DNA of 64,000 bases from Prosthecodimorpha staleyi (GTDB taxonomy: Bacteria; Pseudomonadota; Alphaproteobacteria; Rhizobiales; Ancalomicrobiaceae): positions 310,001 through 374,000 of the forward strand of contig NZ_JAHHZF010000007.1 in assembly GCF_018729455.1 (NCBI RefSeq). Reading direction: 5' to 3'. Positions 1-8,544 of this stretch are shown piece by piece. Both the position numbers and the translations under genes were made by a program. The notes below the pieces were generated by a model that did no database searches, was not told where the DNA came from, and saw only the letters and a list, made by a program, of their open reading frames with translations. How positions within the stretch are numbered: position 1 is the first letter of the stretch; each line of letters begins with the position of its first letter.

Positions 1-956
1 CGGCAGTAGAGGATCGCGTCGGGGCCGGAGAGCTCGACCTGCGCGACGACGGCCCCATCGGCACCATCCGCCACCCGGGACGGACGCAGCGCCTCGGCCC
101 GGATGCAGAGGACGACGGGCCGGCCGGAGAAGGGTGCGAGGTGGCGGGCGGCGGCGGCGTCGAGCGCGAGCCGGCCGTCGGGGGCCACGAAGGCGAGGCC
201 GCCGCCCGTCTCGAGCCGCCCGGTCATCAGCACCGGCTCGCGTTCGCCGAGGAACCCGGCGACGAACAGGTTGGCCGGCCGGGCATAGATTTCGGCGGGG
301 CTCGCGAACTGCTGCAGGCGCCCCTCGGCGAAGACCGCGATCCGCGTTGCCAGCGTCATCGCCTCGGCCTGATCGTGGGTGACGTAGACGATGGTCGAGC
401 CGATCGCCTCATGAAGCGCCTTGATGTCTCGGCGCATGCGAATCCGAAGGCGGGCGTCCAGGTTGGACAGCGGCTCGTCGAGCAGAAATACCTTCGGATC
501 GCGGATCATCGCGCGGCCGAGCGCGACGCGCTGCTGCTGGCCGCCGGAGAGTTCCTTGGGGTATCGGTGCAGCAGGTCGCCGAGGCCGAGCGTGCCGGCG
601 ACGCGGTCGACTTTCGCCTCCACCACCGCAGCGGCGACGCGGCGGTCGCGCGCCCTGAGCGGGAATTCGAGATTTTCGAAGACGGTGAGGTGGGGGTAGA
701 GGGCGTAGTTCTGGAAGACCATGGCGATGTCGCGCCGGTCGGGCGTCACGTCGTTGACGATCCGACCGCCGATCCGGATCTCTCCGTCGTCGGCGTCGAT
801 CAGGCCGGCGAGGAGATTGAGGGTGGTGGTCTTGCCGGAGCCGGAGGGTCCGAGCAGGGCGACGAACTCGCCCGGTTCTATGGCGAGATCGAGGCCGGCA
901 AGCGCCACGGCATCGCCGTAGGTCTTGCGCACGCCGGCGAAGGTGACGCTGGTCAT
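1..956 (-). CDS. Sugar-type ABC transporter ATP-binding protein (partial, cut by left edge)
   Basis: ATPase subunit of a MalK/UgpC-type (CUT1) importer that powers uptake of a sugar or glycerol-phosphate-like solute at the inner membrane. About 318 residues lie in the window. Visible motifs are Walker A GPSGSGKTT near residues 36-44, the Q-loop in MVFQNYALYPHL, the signature LSGGQQQRV, Walker B VFLLDEP and the switch His in VTHDQAEAM. A C-terminal TOBE-like regulatory region begins after about residue 240 and runs off the window. The start is the ATG at 956, three bases after the upstream permease stop, so the two are co-transcribed. The exact substrate cannot be told from the ATPase, and no cognate binding protein is seen in the window. 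Confidence 0.93.
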   Translation of the reverse strand, partial: MTSVTFAGVRKTYGDAVALAGLDLAIEPGEFVALLGPSGSGKTTTLNLLAGLIDADDGEIRIGGRIVNDVTPDRRDIAMVFQNYALYPHLTVFENLEFPLRARDRRVAAAVVEAKVDRVAGTLGLGDLLHRYPKELSGGQQQRVALGRAMIRDPKVFLLDEPLSNLDARLRIRMRRDIKALHEAIGSTIVYVTHDQAEAMTLATRIAVFAEGRLQQFASPAEIYARPANLFVAGFLGEREPVLMTGRLETGGGLAFVAPDGRLALDAAAARHLAPFSGRPVVLCIRAEALRPSRVADGADGAVVAQVELSGPDAILYC

Positions 957-959
957 GGT

Positions 960-1853
960 TCAGCCCTTGATGCTGCCGCCGGTCATGCCGGACAGGAAAT
1001 AGCGCTGGAACAGGAGGAAGACGGCGATGACGGGCAGGATGGAGAGCATCGCCGAGGCGGTGAGCGGCCCCCAGTCGCGGCCGTAGAAGCCCAGATAGCC
1101 GTAGATGGCGACCGGCAGGGTTTTCACGCTCTCCGACGACACCATCACGACCGCAACGACGAAGTCGTTCCACGCGAAGGTGAGGACGAAGAGGCCGGCC
1201 GCCACCAAGCCAGGCCCGGAGAGCGGCAATACGACCTTGCGCAGGGTCTCGATCCGCGAGCAGCCGTCGATGCGGGCGGCCTGCTCCAGTTCGATCGGTA
1301 GCGAGCCGAAATATCCGTAGAGCAGCCAAACCACGATCGGCAGCTGATAGGCGGTGTAGAGGAGCGCGAGCCCGGTCAGGCTGTCGGCGAGGCCGACGGA
1401 GGTGAGAAGCGTGAAGGTCGGCACCAGGACCGAGGGCAGCGGGATGCTCATCAGCGCCACGACGCCGAAGAGGAGCGCGGTCTTGCCGCGGAAGCGCAGC
1501 CGGGCGAGGGCGTAGGCCGCGAGGCTGCCGATCGCCAGCGACAGGAGTACCGCGACGACGGAGACGACGGCGCTGTTCAGCACGAAGCGATGGATGCCGG
1601 TGGTGAAGAGGAGCGCGTAATGCTCGAGCGTCGGACGCGACGGAACCAGTTCAGGCGGATAGGCGAGGATCTCGGAGGCCGGCTTCAGCGAGGTGGACAA
1701 GCCCCAAAGGATCGGCCCGAGCGCGACCGCGGCGATCAGGAGGTCGGCGGCGAGACCGCCGAGCCTGCGGCCGGCACGCCGGCGGCGCCAGGACCTGGTC
1801 CGGTGGGCGGGCGGGGCCGCGGCGGGGCGCGGCGTCGTGCCGGGACGGGTCAT
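960..1853 (-). CDS. Carbohydrate ABC transporter permease, MalG type
   Basis: Second membrane subunit of the same CUT1 importer (297 aa). After a basic, proline-rich N-terminus there are about six hydrophobic helices. The EAA loop that contacts the ATPase is visible as EQAARIDGCSRIETLRKVVLPLSGPG. The protein ends in the typical MalG-like tail FLLFQRYFLSGMTGGSIKG. The start is the ATG at 1853, overlapping the stop of the upstream MalF-like permease by four bases, which implies translational coupling. A MalG-family assignment is firm; the sugar is unknown. Confidence 0.93.
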   Translation of the reverse strand: MTRPGTTPRPAAAPPAHRTRSWRRRRAGRRLGGLAADLLIAAVALGPILWGLSTSLKPASEILAYPPELVPSRPTLEHYALLFTTGIHRFVLNSAVVSVVAVLLSLAIGSLAAYALARLRFRGKTALLFGVVALMSIPLPSVLVPTFTLLTSVGLADSLTGLALLYTAYQLPIVVWLLYGYFGSLPIELEQAARIDGCSRIETLRKVVLPLSGPGLVAAGLFVLTFAWNDFVVAVVMVSSESVKTLPVAIYGYLGFYGRDWGPLTASAMLSILPVIAVFLLFQRYFLSGMTGGSIKG

Positions 1854-2785
1854 GGCGAGAGGCTCCGGCCGCGGCGGAACAGGACGAGGTTCGCGCCGAT
1901 CATGATGAGATTGAAGACGAAGACCAGGAGCGCCAGCGCATTGGCCTCGCCGATGCGGAAGTCGACGAAACCGAGCCGGTACATGGCGAGGCCGGTCGTC
2001 TGGGTGGCATTGTTGGGCCCGCCGCCGGTGAGCACCAAAGCGAAGGTCAGCACATTGACGAAGTGGATCAGGAGCCGGACGACGGCGATCAGGATCGGCA
2101 CGCGCAGAAGCGGCAGCGTGATGCGTGTGAAACGCATCCATGGTCCGGCGCCGTCCACCCGGGCCGCCGCGTAGAGCTGACCCGGGATCGCCTTCAGGCC
2201 GGCGAGCAGGACGATCATCGCGAAGGCGCTGTCGCGCCAGACGGCATTGGAGACGAGCGCCGCCATGGCGGTCGCCGGGTCGGCGAGGAGCGAGAAATCG
2301 GCCAGCCCGAAGGGGCCGAGAAGCAAGCCGGAGAGGCCGGCATCGCGGGAATAAATCCAGCGCAGCAGGAGCGAGCCGACCAGCATGCTGATCACGTAGG
2401 GCACCAGCACGATCGCCCGCATCCAGGTATTGGTCCGCGTGTCCGCCTCCAGGCGCAGCGCCAGCGCCATTCCGAGACCGACGGTGAACAGCAGCGAGAA
2501 GGCGGAGAACAGGAGGGTCGCGACGAGCGACTGCTGCACCATCGTCGAGGTCAGGACGGTCCAGTAGTTGCCGAGGCCGCGAAACTGGGTGAGCTCGAAG
2601 TAGTCGACCCGGAACAGGCTGTACCAGGCGCCGAGCGCGAGCGGCGCCGCGACGAAGGCCAATTCGGCGACGACCAGCGGCAGCACAAAGCCCCAGGCCG
2701 TGGCGGCCTCCGGCGACCGGCGCGCCTTCGGCGGCCGCCGGAGGCCTTGCCGTTCCTTCGTTTCGATCGCACGCTCGCCGGACAC
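1850..2785 (-). CDS. Carbohydrate ABC transporter permease, MalF/UgpA type
   Basis: First membrane subunit of the CUT1 importer, about 311 aa with six hydrophobic segments starting near GFVLPLVVAELAFVAAPLALG. The EAA-type loop lies in YAAARVDGAGPWMRFTRITLPLL. The chosen start is a GTG at 2785 because a good Shine-Dalgarno (GGGAGGG) lies about five bases upstream; an in-frame ATG at 2872 would add 29 basic residues and lacks such a site. It is the first gene of a leftward operon (MalF, MalG, ATPase). It stands divergent to the HTH gene at 2938, so the 150-bp gap holds both promoters. A periplasmic binding protein is missing on this side. Confidence 0.9.
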   Translation of the reverse strand: MSGERAIETKERQGLRRPPKARRSPEAATAWGFVLPLVVAELAFVAAPLALGAWYSLFRVDYFELTQFRGLGNYWTVLTSTMVQQSLVATLLFSAFSLLFTVGLGMALALRLEADTRTNTWMRAIVLVPYVISMLVGSLLLRWIYSRDAGLSGLLLGPFGLADFSLLADPATAMAALVSNAVWRDSAFAMIVLLAGLKAIPGQLYAAARVDGAGPWMRFTRITLPLLRVPILIAVVRLLIHFVNVLTFALVLTGGGPNNATQTTGLAMYRLGFVDFRIGEANALALLVFVFNLIMIGANLVLFRRGRSLSP

Positions 2786-2877
2786 GATGCCCTCCCGCTT
2801 TTTCCGGAGTGGACGACGGACGACGCCTCGATTCAATGACGATTTCCCGCAAAACGTTCGCCTGTTGGCCATAACCC

Positions 2878-2906
2878 TTTGTTGATACGGATTAATCGGC
2901 TATACT
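2878..2906 (+). promoter_or_regulatory. Candidate promoter of the HTH gene
   Basis: TATACT at 2901-2906 matches the sigma-70 -10 consensus at five of six bases. A weak -35-like TTTGTT lies 17 bases upstream at 2878-2883. The position suits the GTG start at 2938. The -35 match is poor, so the promoter may need an activator or may be misplaced. Confidence 0.4.
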
Positions 2907-2915
2907 TGTCGACAA
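2906..2915. promoter_or_regulatory. Palindrome TTGTCGACAA at the HTH gene promoter
   Basis: A perfect 10-bp palindrome begins at the last base of the -10 box and covers the expected transcription start. This is a classic position for an autoregulatory operator. The neighbouring product is an HTH protein, so autoregulation is an attractive but untested inference. Confidence 0.35.
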
Positions 2916-2937
2916 AGCAGTTTTGAAGGAGGGTGCC

Positions 2938-3345
2938 GTGGGGCAGCGGCCGGACGGGGACGCATTGGACGTCTCAAACATCACCACAGCGGAGGTGACC
3001 CGGCGGCTTTCGCTCCAGCTGCGCAAGATGATCGGCCCCGGCCGGCGCTGGTCCTATCGCGGCGTGGCCGACCTGACCGGCATCGACGAACGCTCGCTCA
3101 AGGCCTATGCGGCCGGCACGGCCTGTCCCAACCTCGCCAAGTTCAAGCGGCTCCTCCTGGTGCTCGGCCCCGAGCTCGGCCGGGATATTGACCGGATGTA
3201 CGGCTGGATGCCGCGCAGCGAGAGCAGCCAGCCGGGCGCGATCGACCTCGCCGCCTTCAGGAGCGAGCTGGTCGAGCGGCTGCGGCTGCTCGACCGGATG
3301 CTTGCCGAGCCGCGTCCGGCGTCGGAGACGGATCGGACAGGCTGA
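2938..3345 (+). CDS. Small HTH DNA-binding protein (paralogue of the convergent gene)
   Basis: A 135-residue protein with no signal peptide. The central part, from about QLRKMIGPGRRWSYRGVA to GRDIDRMYGW, looks like a short helix-turn-helix domain in which SLKAYAAGTACP would be the recognition region. I do not recognise a named family. The GTG at 2938 is chosen because AAGGAGG lies six bases upstream; a TTG at 2923 would sit upstream of that site. The gene is divergent from the sugar ABC operon. Its last 89 bases overlap, tail to tail, a minus-strand gene encoding a clear paralogue of the same domain. A role in regulating the neighbouring ABC operon or itself is inference. Confidence 0.7.
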   Translation: MGQRPDGDALDVSNITTAEVTRRLSLQLRKMIGPGRRWSYRGVADLTGIDERSLKAYAAGTACPNLAKFKRLLLVLGPELGRDIDRMYGWMPRSESSQPGAIDLAAFRSELVERLRLLDRMLAEPRPASETDRTG

Positions 3346-3859
3346 CGCCGTGCGAGAGCGCCCGGTCGATGGCCCCTATGGTCTGGGCGGTGACATCGCG
3401 CACGGCGCGGAGATCCTCTGTGACCGGCAGCCGGGAATTGGAGGCGCGCGGCTCCCAGCCGATCATCATGGCAAGCTCCATGCCGACCTCCGGACCAAAC
3501 ACCCTGAGAAGCCGGCCGTAGCGCGCGAGGTTCGGGCAGGCACGCCCCTCGACATAGGCCTTCAGCGTCGTCTCGGAAATGTCGGTGGCTTTCGCGGCCT
3601 CCGCGAGTGTCATGCGCCCGCCCGGTCCGATCAGCTTGCGCAGCCGGAACGACAGCCGCTCGCGAACGGCCAGCGGCGTGATCTGGTCCATCGGCAAAGC
3701 CGCACGGAAATCGACCGTCCCGTGACCTCGCTTCGTAGCCCTTGGCTTCACGACCGGGAACCTCTTCTTGGCCAGCGCAAAGGCTTGCGTCTGGAGATCG
3801 CGCAATCGAGCAACCGAGGGACGCATCCGGACCGCGAAACCGGCCGACTGCAGCATCAA
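3257..3859 (-). CDS. HTH DNA-binding protein, convergent paralogue
   Basis: A protein of up to 200 aa whose central domain (RLSFRLRKLIGPGG through MELAMMIGWEPR) aligns without gaps over most of its length to the plus-strand neighbour. The shared signatures are LRK-IGPG, TLKAY and ACPNLA. The N-terminus is about 70 residues longer, basic and of unclear function. Starts at 3859 (TTG), 3856 (ATG) or 3826 (ATG) are all possible. A TATAAC box at 3879-3874 on the minus strand lies close to the first two and would favour the later one. Reading frames of both genes are kept open across the 89-bp antisense overlap at 3257-3345. Function unknown beyond likely DNA binding. Confidence 0.65.
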   Translation of the reverse strand: MMLQSAGFAVRMRPSVARLRDLQTQAFALAKKRFPVVKPRATKRGHGTVDFRAALPMDQITPLAVRERLSFRLRKLIGPGGRMTLAEAAKATDISETTLKAYVEGRACPNLARYGRLLRVFGPEVGMELAMMIGWEPRASNSRLPVTEDLRAVRDVTAQTIGAIDRALSHGVSLSDPSPTPDAARQASGRAAAAARPARS

Positions 3860-4163
3860 GCCCGAGCAACCTGGTTATAGACCCAGAAAAGGTTGGATCT
3901 CAGCTCATTTCCCTCCGGCGGCCGTTCCCAGAAAATTGCCTCCGTTGCTGCTGACATGGCCGCGTTCGTCGGCGACCGGCGTGCCCCCCACCCGGCACCG
4001 TCCGTTGCGTCAGGGCCGCCACCCGCCAGCAACTTGAGGATGTTCGGCCGCCGGCTCCGGCGGAGTGGTCTGCCAAAAGGCTTTGGAATGGCCCTCCTCA
4101 CAAGACCAATGTTGGCCTAGCCCTAGGAACCTGTCCGCATCCTGGTCAGGAAATTCTGCCGCC
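3860..4163. other. Intergenic region between the HTH gene and the dehydratase gene
   Basis: About 300 bases without a convincing gene. It holds the probable minus-strand -10 box (TATAAC, 3879-3874) of the HTH gene. It also has a GC-rich hairpin of 7-bp arms (CCGCCGG/CCGGCGG) around 4048-4063 and the palindrome CCTAG-CC-CTAGG at 4116-4127, which is placed as an operator for the dehydratase/ABC operon could be. No good sigma-70 promoter was found for the rightward operon. Confidence 0.4.
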
Positions 4164-5264
4164 ATGAAGATCGCCCGCATCGAGACCTTCGCCGACCATT
4201 TCGTCGGCTTCGTCAAGGTGACTGCCGACACGGGCGATGTCGGCTGGGGCCAGGTCTCCACCTACAATGCCGACATTACCTGCCAGATCGTCCACCGACA
4301 GGTGGCGCCCTGGACCCTCGGTCATGACGCCACCGCCATCGAGGCGATCGTCGACATGATCCCGGAGAAGGAACACAAGTTCCCCGGCTCCTATCTCTGC
4401 CGCGCCACCTGCGGCCTGGAGACCGCGCTCTGGGATCTGGCCGGCAAGGTCGCCGGCAAAAGCGTCTGCGAGCTGCTCGGCGGTACGCCCGGCCGGCTCA
4501 GGACCTATGCGTCCTCGATGAAGCGCGACATCACGCCCGAAGCCGAGGCCGAGCGCTTCCTGCGGCTGCGCGACGCCCATGGCTTCGACGCCTTCAAGTT
4601 CCGCGTCGGTGCCGAGTACGGCCACGACCAGGACGAATGGCCCGGCCGTACCGAAGAAATCGTGCCCGCGGTCCGCCGTGCCCTCGGCGACGGCGCCACC
4701 CTCCTGGTCGATGCCAACAGCTGCTATTCGCCCCGCCGCGCCATCGAAGTCGGGCGCATGCTGGAGGATCACGGCGTCGTCCATTTCGAGGAGCCCTGCC
4801 CCTACTGGGAGCTCGAGCAGACCAAGGAGGTCCGCGACGCGCTCGATCTCGATGTCACCGGCGGCGAGCAGGACTGCTTCATGCCGGTCTGGAAGCAGAT
4901 GATCGGCATGCGCGCGGTCGACATCGTCCAGCCCGATGTCTGCTACATCGGCGGCATCGTCCGTACCCTGCGGGTCGCCCGCATGGCTGCCGCGGCCGGC
5001 CTCCCCTGCACGCCGCACAGCGCCAATCTCGGCATGGTGACGCTGTTCACCATGCATCTTCTCGGCGCTCTCGAGAATGCCGGGGCCTATCTCGAATTCT
5101 CCATCGAGGAGGCCGACTACTATCCCTGGCAGTACGGCCTCTACCGCAACGACCCCTACCGGGTCGTCGACGGCCACGTGACCATTCCGGCCGAGCCCGG
5201 TTGGGGCGTCGAGATCGCCCCCGAATGGCTCGCCCGCTCCACCCATCAGGTCAGCATGCTCTAA
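4164..5264 (+). CDS. Mandelate racemase/muconate-lactonizing (enolase superfamily) enzyme, probable sugar-acid dehydratase
   Basis: 366-residue member of the enolase superfamily. Such enzymes abstract the proton alpha to a carboxylate and commonly dehydrate aldonic or aldaric acids. The catalytic pattern of the mandelate racemase subgroup is visible: K145-x-R147 (FKFRVG), metal ligands D183, E209 and E235 (VDANS, HFEEP, TGGEQ), then D258 (VQPDV) and H285 (TPHSAN). The start is the ATG at 4164 with AGGAAA upstream. A PotDABC-type ABC importer follows in the same direction after 97 bases, so import and breakdown of a hydroxy-acid are probably coupled. The exact substrate cannot be read from sequence alone. 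Confidence 0.88.
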   Translation: MKIARIETFADHFVGFVKVTADTGDVGWGQVSTYNADITCQIVHRQVAPWTLGHDATAIEAIVDMIPEKEHKFPGSYLCRATCGLETALWDLAGKVAGKSVCELLGGTPGRLRTYASSMKRDITPEAEAERFLRLRDAHGFDAFKFRVGAEYGHDQDEWPGRTEEIVPAVRRALGDGATLLVDANSCYSPRRAIEVGRMLEDHGVVHFEEPCPYWELEQTKEVRDALDLDVTGGEQDCFMPVWKQMIGMRAVDIVQPDVCYIGGIVRTLRVARMAAAAGLPCTPHSANLGMVTLFTMHLLGALENAGAYLEFSIEEADYYPWQYGLYRNDPYRVVDGHVTIPAEPGWGVEIAPEWLARSTHQVSML

Positions 5265-5361
5265 ACGAACCTCGGGCTGCGGTCGTCCCGGCGTCGAGCT
5301 GCCGGGCCGCCGGGTCCCGATCCACCGGCCGGGAGGCCGCCGACAGACAGGAGACGAAGTC

Positions 5362-6441
5362 ATGAAACGGCATCTCTTCATCCTCGCCGCGACCACCGCC
5401 CTCTCGGTCGTCTCGGCCGCGCTGCCGGCCGGCGCCGAGACGTTGCGCCTCCTTACCTGGGGCGGCTACGCCTCCGACGAGGTGATCAAGGCCTTCGAGA
5501 AGGAGTATTCCGACATCAAGGTCGAGGTGACCCTCTCCAACAATGAGGAGATGATCGCCAAGCTGCGTGCGACCGGCGGCAGCGGCTTCGATCTCGCCCA
5601 GCCGGGCTTCAACCGCATCAAGGCGGCTCATGTCGAGTTCGACATCTACAAGCCGCTCGACCTGTCGAAGATCGAGACCGGCCGGTTCGACCCGATCATG
5701 CTCAACCGTGTGGTCGCCTCGACCAGCATCGACGGCAAGGTCTATGCGGTGCCGCATCTTTGGGGTACCTCCGGCATCATGGTCGACAAGACCAAGGCTC
5801 CGGACCTGAAGGACTGGCTTGATCTGTGCGACCCGAAATACAAGGGCCGCACCTCGATGCGCCTCGCCCGCACCATCCTGGTCGGCAGCGCCTTCGCGAT
5901 GGGCGAGGACCCCTACGCGGCCTACGGCGACCTGAAAAAGTATCAGGAGATCATGAGCAAGGTCGCCGACCGGCTGATCGCCTGCAAGGACAACGTCAAG
6001 GCCTATTGGCGCGGCGGCGACGACCTGTCCGCCATGATGCTCTCCGGCGAGGCGGTCGCCTCCGATACCTGGGACTCCACCACCTTCAAGATCTTCGCCC
6101 AGAACAAGAACATCGTCTACGTGCCGCCGAAGAGCGGCGCTGTCGGCTGGATCGACAGCTTCGCCCTGCCCAAGAAGGGCCGCGCCGACGACGCCGCCTA
6201 CAAGTGGATCAACTTCGTCACCCGCCCCGAGATCGCGGCCCTGATGGGCGCCAAGACCGGCGCCGTAACGGCCGTCAAGGGGGGCATCGACGTCATGCCG
6301 GCCGACAAGAAGGAAGCCATCAAGGCGGCGTTCACGGATGCCGACATCGCCAACATCAAGTGGGCGGCGGTGATCCAGCCCGGCGTCGAGGACATCGAGG
6401 GCAAGACCCTGGAGCGCATCAAGGCCGCCACCGCGAAGTGA
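5362..6441 (+). CDS. Extracellular solute-binding protein, PotD/polyamine type
   Basis: 359-residue periplasmic binding protein with a Sec signal peptide (about residues 1-25, cleavage after PAGA before ETLRLLTW). Family 1/PotD-like features are LRLLTWGGYASDEVIKAFEKEY at the mature N-terminus and the late segment VGWIDSFALPKKGRADDAAYKWINFV. It starts with the ATG at 5362 behind GGAGACGAAGTC. It is followed 114 bases later by its ATPase and two permeases. Members of this family bind polyamines, opines, thiamine or other small organic ions. The enolase-superfamily dehydratase just upstream argues against a plain polyamine. Confidence 0.92.
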   Translation: MKRHLFILAATTALSVVSAALPAGAETLRLLTWGGYASDEVIKAFEKEYSDIKVEVTLSNNEEMIAKLRATGGSGFDLAQPGFNRIKAAHVEFDIYKPLDLSKIETGRFDPIMLNRVVASTSIDGKVYAVPHLWGTSGIMVDKTKAPDLKDWLDLCDPKYKGRTSMRLARTILVGSAFAMGEDPYAAYGDLKKYQEIMSKVADRLIACKDNVKAYWRGGDDLSAMMLSGEAVASDTWDSTTFKIFAQNKNIVYVPPKSGAVGWIDSFALPKKGRADDAAYKWINFVTRPEIAALMGAKTGAVTAVKGGIDVMPADKKEAIKAAFTDADIANIKWAAVIQPGVEDIEGKTLERIKAATAK

Positions 6442-6555
6442 TCCGGCCCGTCGGGGCCCGGCCGATGCCGTGACGTGCGACATCGGCCGCCCCCTCCACC
6501 GATACGTCGAGCCAGGGTCGCGGCGATGCCGCCACGACCGAAACCGGGGAGCCCG

Positions 6556-7671
6556 ATGCCTTCAGACCTCGCCTGCCAGGACGTGTCCAAGCGCTTCGGT
6601 CGCTTCCTCGCCGTCGACGGGGTGTCCTTCTCGGTGCCGGGCGGATCCTTCTTCTCGATCCTCGGCCCGTCGGGCTGCGGCAAGACCACACTGATGCGGA
6701 TGATCGCCGGCTTCGAGGAGCCGAGCGGCGGCGATATCCTGATCGACGGCCGCTCGGTGGTCGACACGCCGCCGAACCGCCGTAACGTCAAGATGGTGTT
6801 CCAGCACCTCGCCCTGTTCCCGATGATGAATGTCGGTGAGAACATCGCCTACGGCCTGCGCTGCCGCGGCATGGGTCGGGAGGAGATCCGGCGCCGCGTC
6901 ACGGCGGTGCTCGATCGTATCGGTCTGCCCGGCGTCGCCGAGAAGCAGATTCACCAGCTTTCGGGCGGCCAGAAGCAGCGCATCGCGATCGCACGCTGCA
7001 TGGTTCTGGAGCCGGACGTGCTGCTGCTCGACGAGCCGCTCGGCGCCCTGGATCTGAAGCTGCGCGAACGGATGAAGATCGAGCTGAAGCTCCTGCAGCA
7101 TCAGTTCACCACCACCTTCCTCTACATCACCCACGACCAGTCGGAGGCGCTGGTCATGTCCGATCGCGTAGCGGTGATGAATCACGGCCGCTTCGAGCAG
7201 ATCGGCACGCCACAGGAACTCTATCATGCGCCTGCCACCGCCTTCGTGGCGGGCTTCGTCGGCGATTCCAACCGCTGGGACGCCGCCGTGGTGCGGACCG
7301 ACGGCGACCGGATCGCCTTCGCCACGACCTCCGGCGAGGGCATGATCGGCCACTGGGCCGAGCGTTCGCGCCGTCCCGCGATCGGCGACCGCATTGCGGT
7401 CTTCGTCCGGCCGGAGGCGATCGAGGTCCGGCGCAGCTCGGCCGAACCCGTCGACGGCGGCGAGGTCAACCGCCTCTCGGGCACCGTGGAGAGCATCCTG
7501 TTCAACGGCGCAGCGAGCCGCCTTCTGGTCCGCACCGCCAACGGCCAGATCGTCGAGGCCGATCTGCCGCAATCCGGCGCCGCCGCCGGCATCGCGCAGG
7601 GCGAGGCCGTCGAGGTCGCCTGGCCGGCCGAACGCGCCCGCTGCTTCCTTGCCGAGGGGCGGGCGCCATGA
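6556..7671 (+). CDS. ABC transporter ATP-binding protein, PotA type
   Basis: 371-residue ATPase of the PotABCD-type importer. Motifs are Walker A GPSGCGKTT, Q-loop MVFQHLALFPMM, signature LSGGQKQRI, Walker B VLLLDEPLGALD and switch His in ITHDQSEALVM. A TOBE_2 domain occupies roughly residues 280-365. The start is the ATG at 6556, preceded by GGGGAG; an upstream in-frame ATG at 6475 adds a basic stretch unlike the family. The stop overlaps the next permease start by four bases (ATGA at 7668). Confidence 0.94.
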   Translation: MPSDLACQDVSKRFGRFLAVDGVSFSVPGGSFFSILGPSGCGKTTLMRMIAGFEEPSGGDILIDGRSVVDTPPNRRNVKMVFQHLALFPMMNVGENIAYGLRCRGMGREEIRRRVTAVLDRIGLPGVAEKQIHQLSGGQKQRIAIARCMVLEPDVLLLDEPLGALDLKLRERMKIELKLLQHQFTTTFLYITHDQSEALVMSDRVAVMNHGRFEQIGTPQELYHAPATAFVAGFVGDSNRWDAAVVRTDGDRIAFATTSGEGMIGHWAERSRRPAIGDRIAVFVRPEAIEVRRSSAEPVDGGEVNRLSGTVESILFNGAASRLLVRTANGQIVEADLPQSGAAAGIAQGEAVEVAWPAERARCFLAEGRAP

Positions 7672-8537
7672 GGACACGAGACGCCGACCGCCTGGCGCTG
7701 TTCCTCCTGCTGACGCCCTTCGTGCTGTGGATCGGGCTGCTGATCGTGCTGCCCCATGTCGGCGTCGTGCTCCTGTCGCTGCGCGAGAAGATCGCGCCGC
7801 GCGTATTCGAATACGGCCTCGGCAACTACGTCGCCTTCCTGAAGGAGCCCATCTATCTCAACACGCTGCTGCGCACGGCGGTGATGTCGCTTCTGGTCAC
7901 CGCGCTGGCGTTGCTGGTCGCCTTCCCGGTCGCCTTCTACATCGCCAAGGTGGCGCGCGCCCGCTCCCGGGCGGCCCTGCTGCTGCTCTGCCTGGTTCCC
8001 CTGTGGGTCAGCGACCTCGTGCGCGCCTTCGGCTGGATCGTTCTCCTGCGCGAGACCGGCATCGTCTCCGGAGCCCTGCAGGCGCTGGGCCTCGTCGCCG
8101 GGCCAGTCGAACTGCTCTACAACGACGCGACCGTGGTGGTGGGCCTCGTCTACACGGTCGTGCTGTTCATGATCGTGCCGCTGGTCTCCACCCTCGACGG
8201 CATGGACGACAGCCTGATCGAGGCCGGCTTCAACCTCGGCGGCTCGCGCCTGACGGTCCTGCGCCGCATCGTGGTGCCCTACGCGATGCCCGGCATCGTG
8301 TCCGGCTCGATCATCGTCTTCATGCTGACGGCGGGCAGCTACCTCACCCCCGTCCTGCTCGGTGGCAAGACCAGCATGTGGTTCACCGAGCAGATCTACG
8401 ACCAGTTCATCACCCGGTTCAACTGGGAGTCCGGTGCCGCCTTCGGCGTCTCGCTCCTGATCTTCACATCCCTCGTGGTGTGGATCGGTCTGCGCCTGAC
8501 CGGCCAGCAACTGGCCACCACCGTGGCCCGGAGGTGA
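7668..8537 (+). CDS. ABC transporter permease, PotB type
   Basis: 289 aa with about six membrane helices. The EAA loop is DDSLIEAGFNLGGSRLTVLRRIVVPYAMPG. The segment MLTAGSYLTPVLLGG is typical of PotB/spermidine-putrescine-type permeases. It is translationally coupled to the ATPase (four-base overlap) and followed eight bases later by the second permease. The two permeases would form the heterodimeric channel for the solute delivered by the 5362 binding protein. Confidence 0.93.
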   Translation: MRTRDADRLALFLLLTPFVLWIGLLIVLPHVGVVLLSLREKIAPRVFEYGLGNYVAFLKEPIYLNTLLRTAVMSLLVTALALLVAFPVAFYIAKVARARSRAALLLLCLVPLWVSDLVRAFGWIVLLRETGIVSGALQALGLVAGPVELLYNDATVVVGLVYTVVLFMIVPLVSTLDGMDDSLIEAGFNLGGSRLTVLRRIVVPYAMPGIVSGSIIVFMLTAGSYLTPVLLGGKTSMWFTEQIYDQFITRFNWESGAAFGVSLLIFTSLVVWIGLRLTGQQLATTVARR

Positions 8538-8544
8538 TCGCCCC

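Noticed and set aside
141-1301. Long plus-strand open frame opposite the sugar ABC genes
   Set aside because: It is antisense to an ATPase with all its motifs and to a MalG permease; its translation has no family resemblance and arises from the GC-rich third codon positions.
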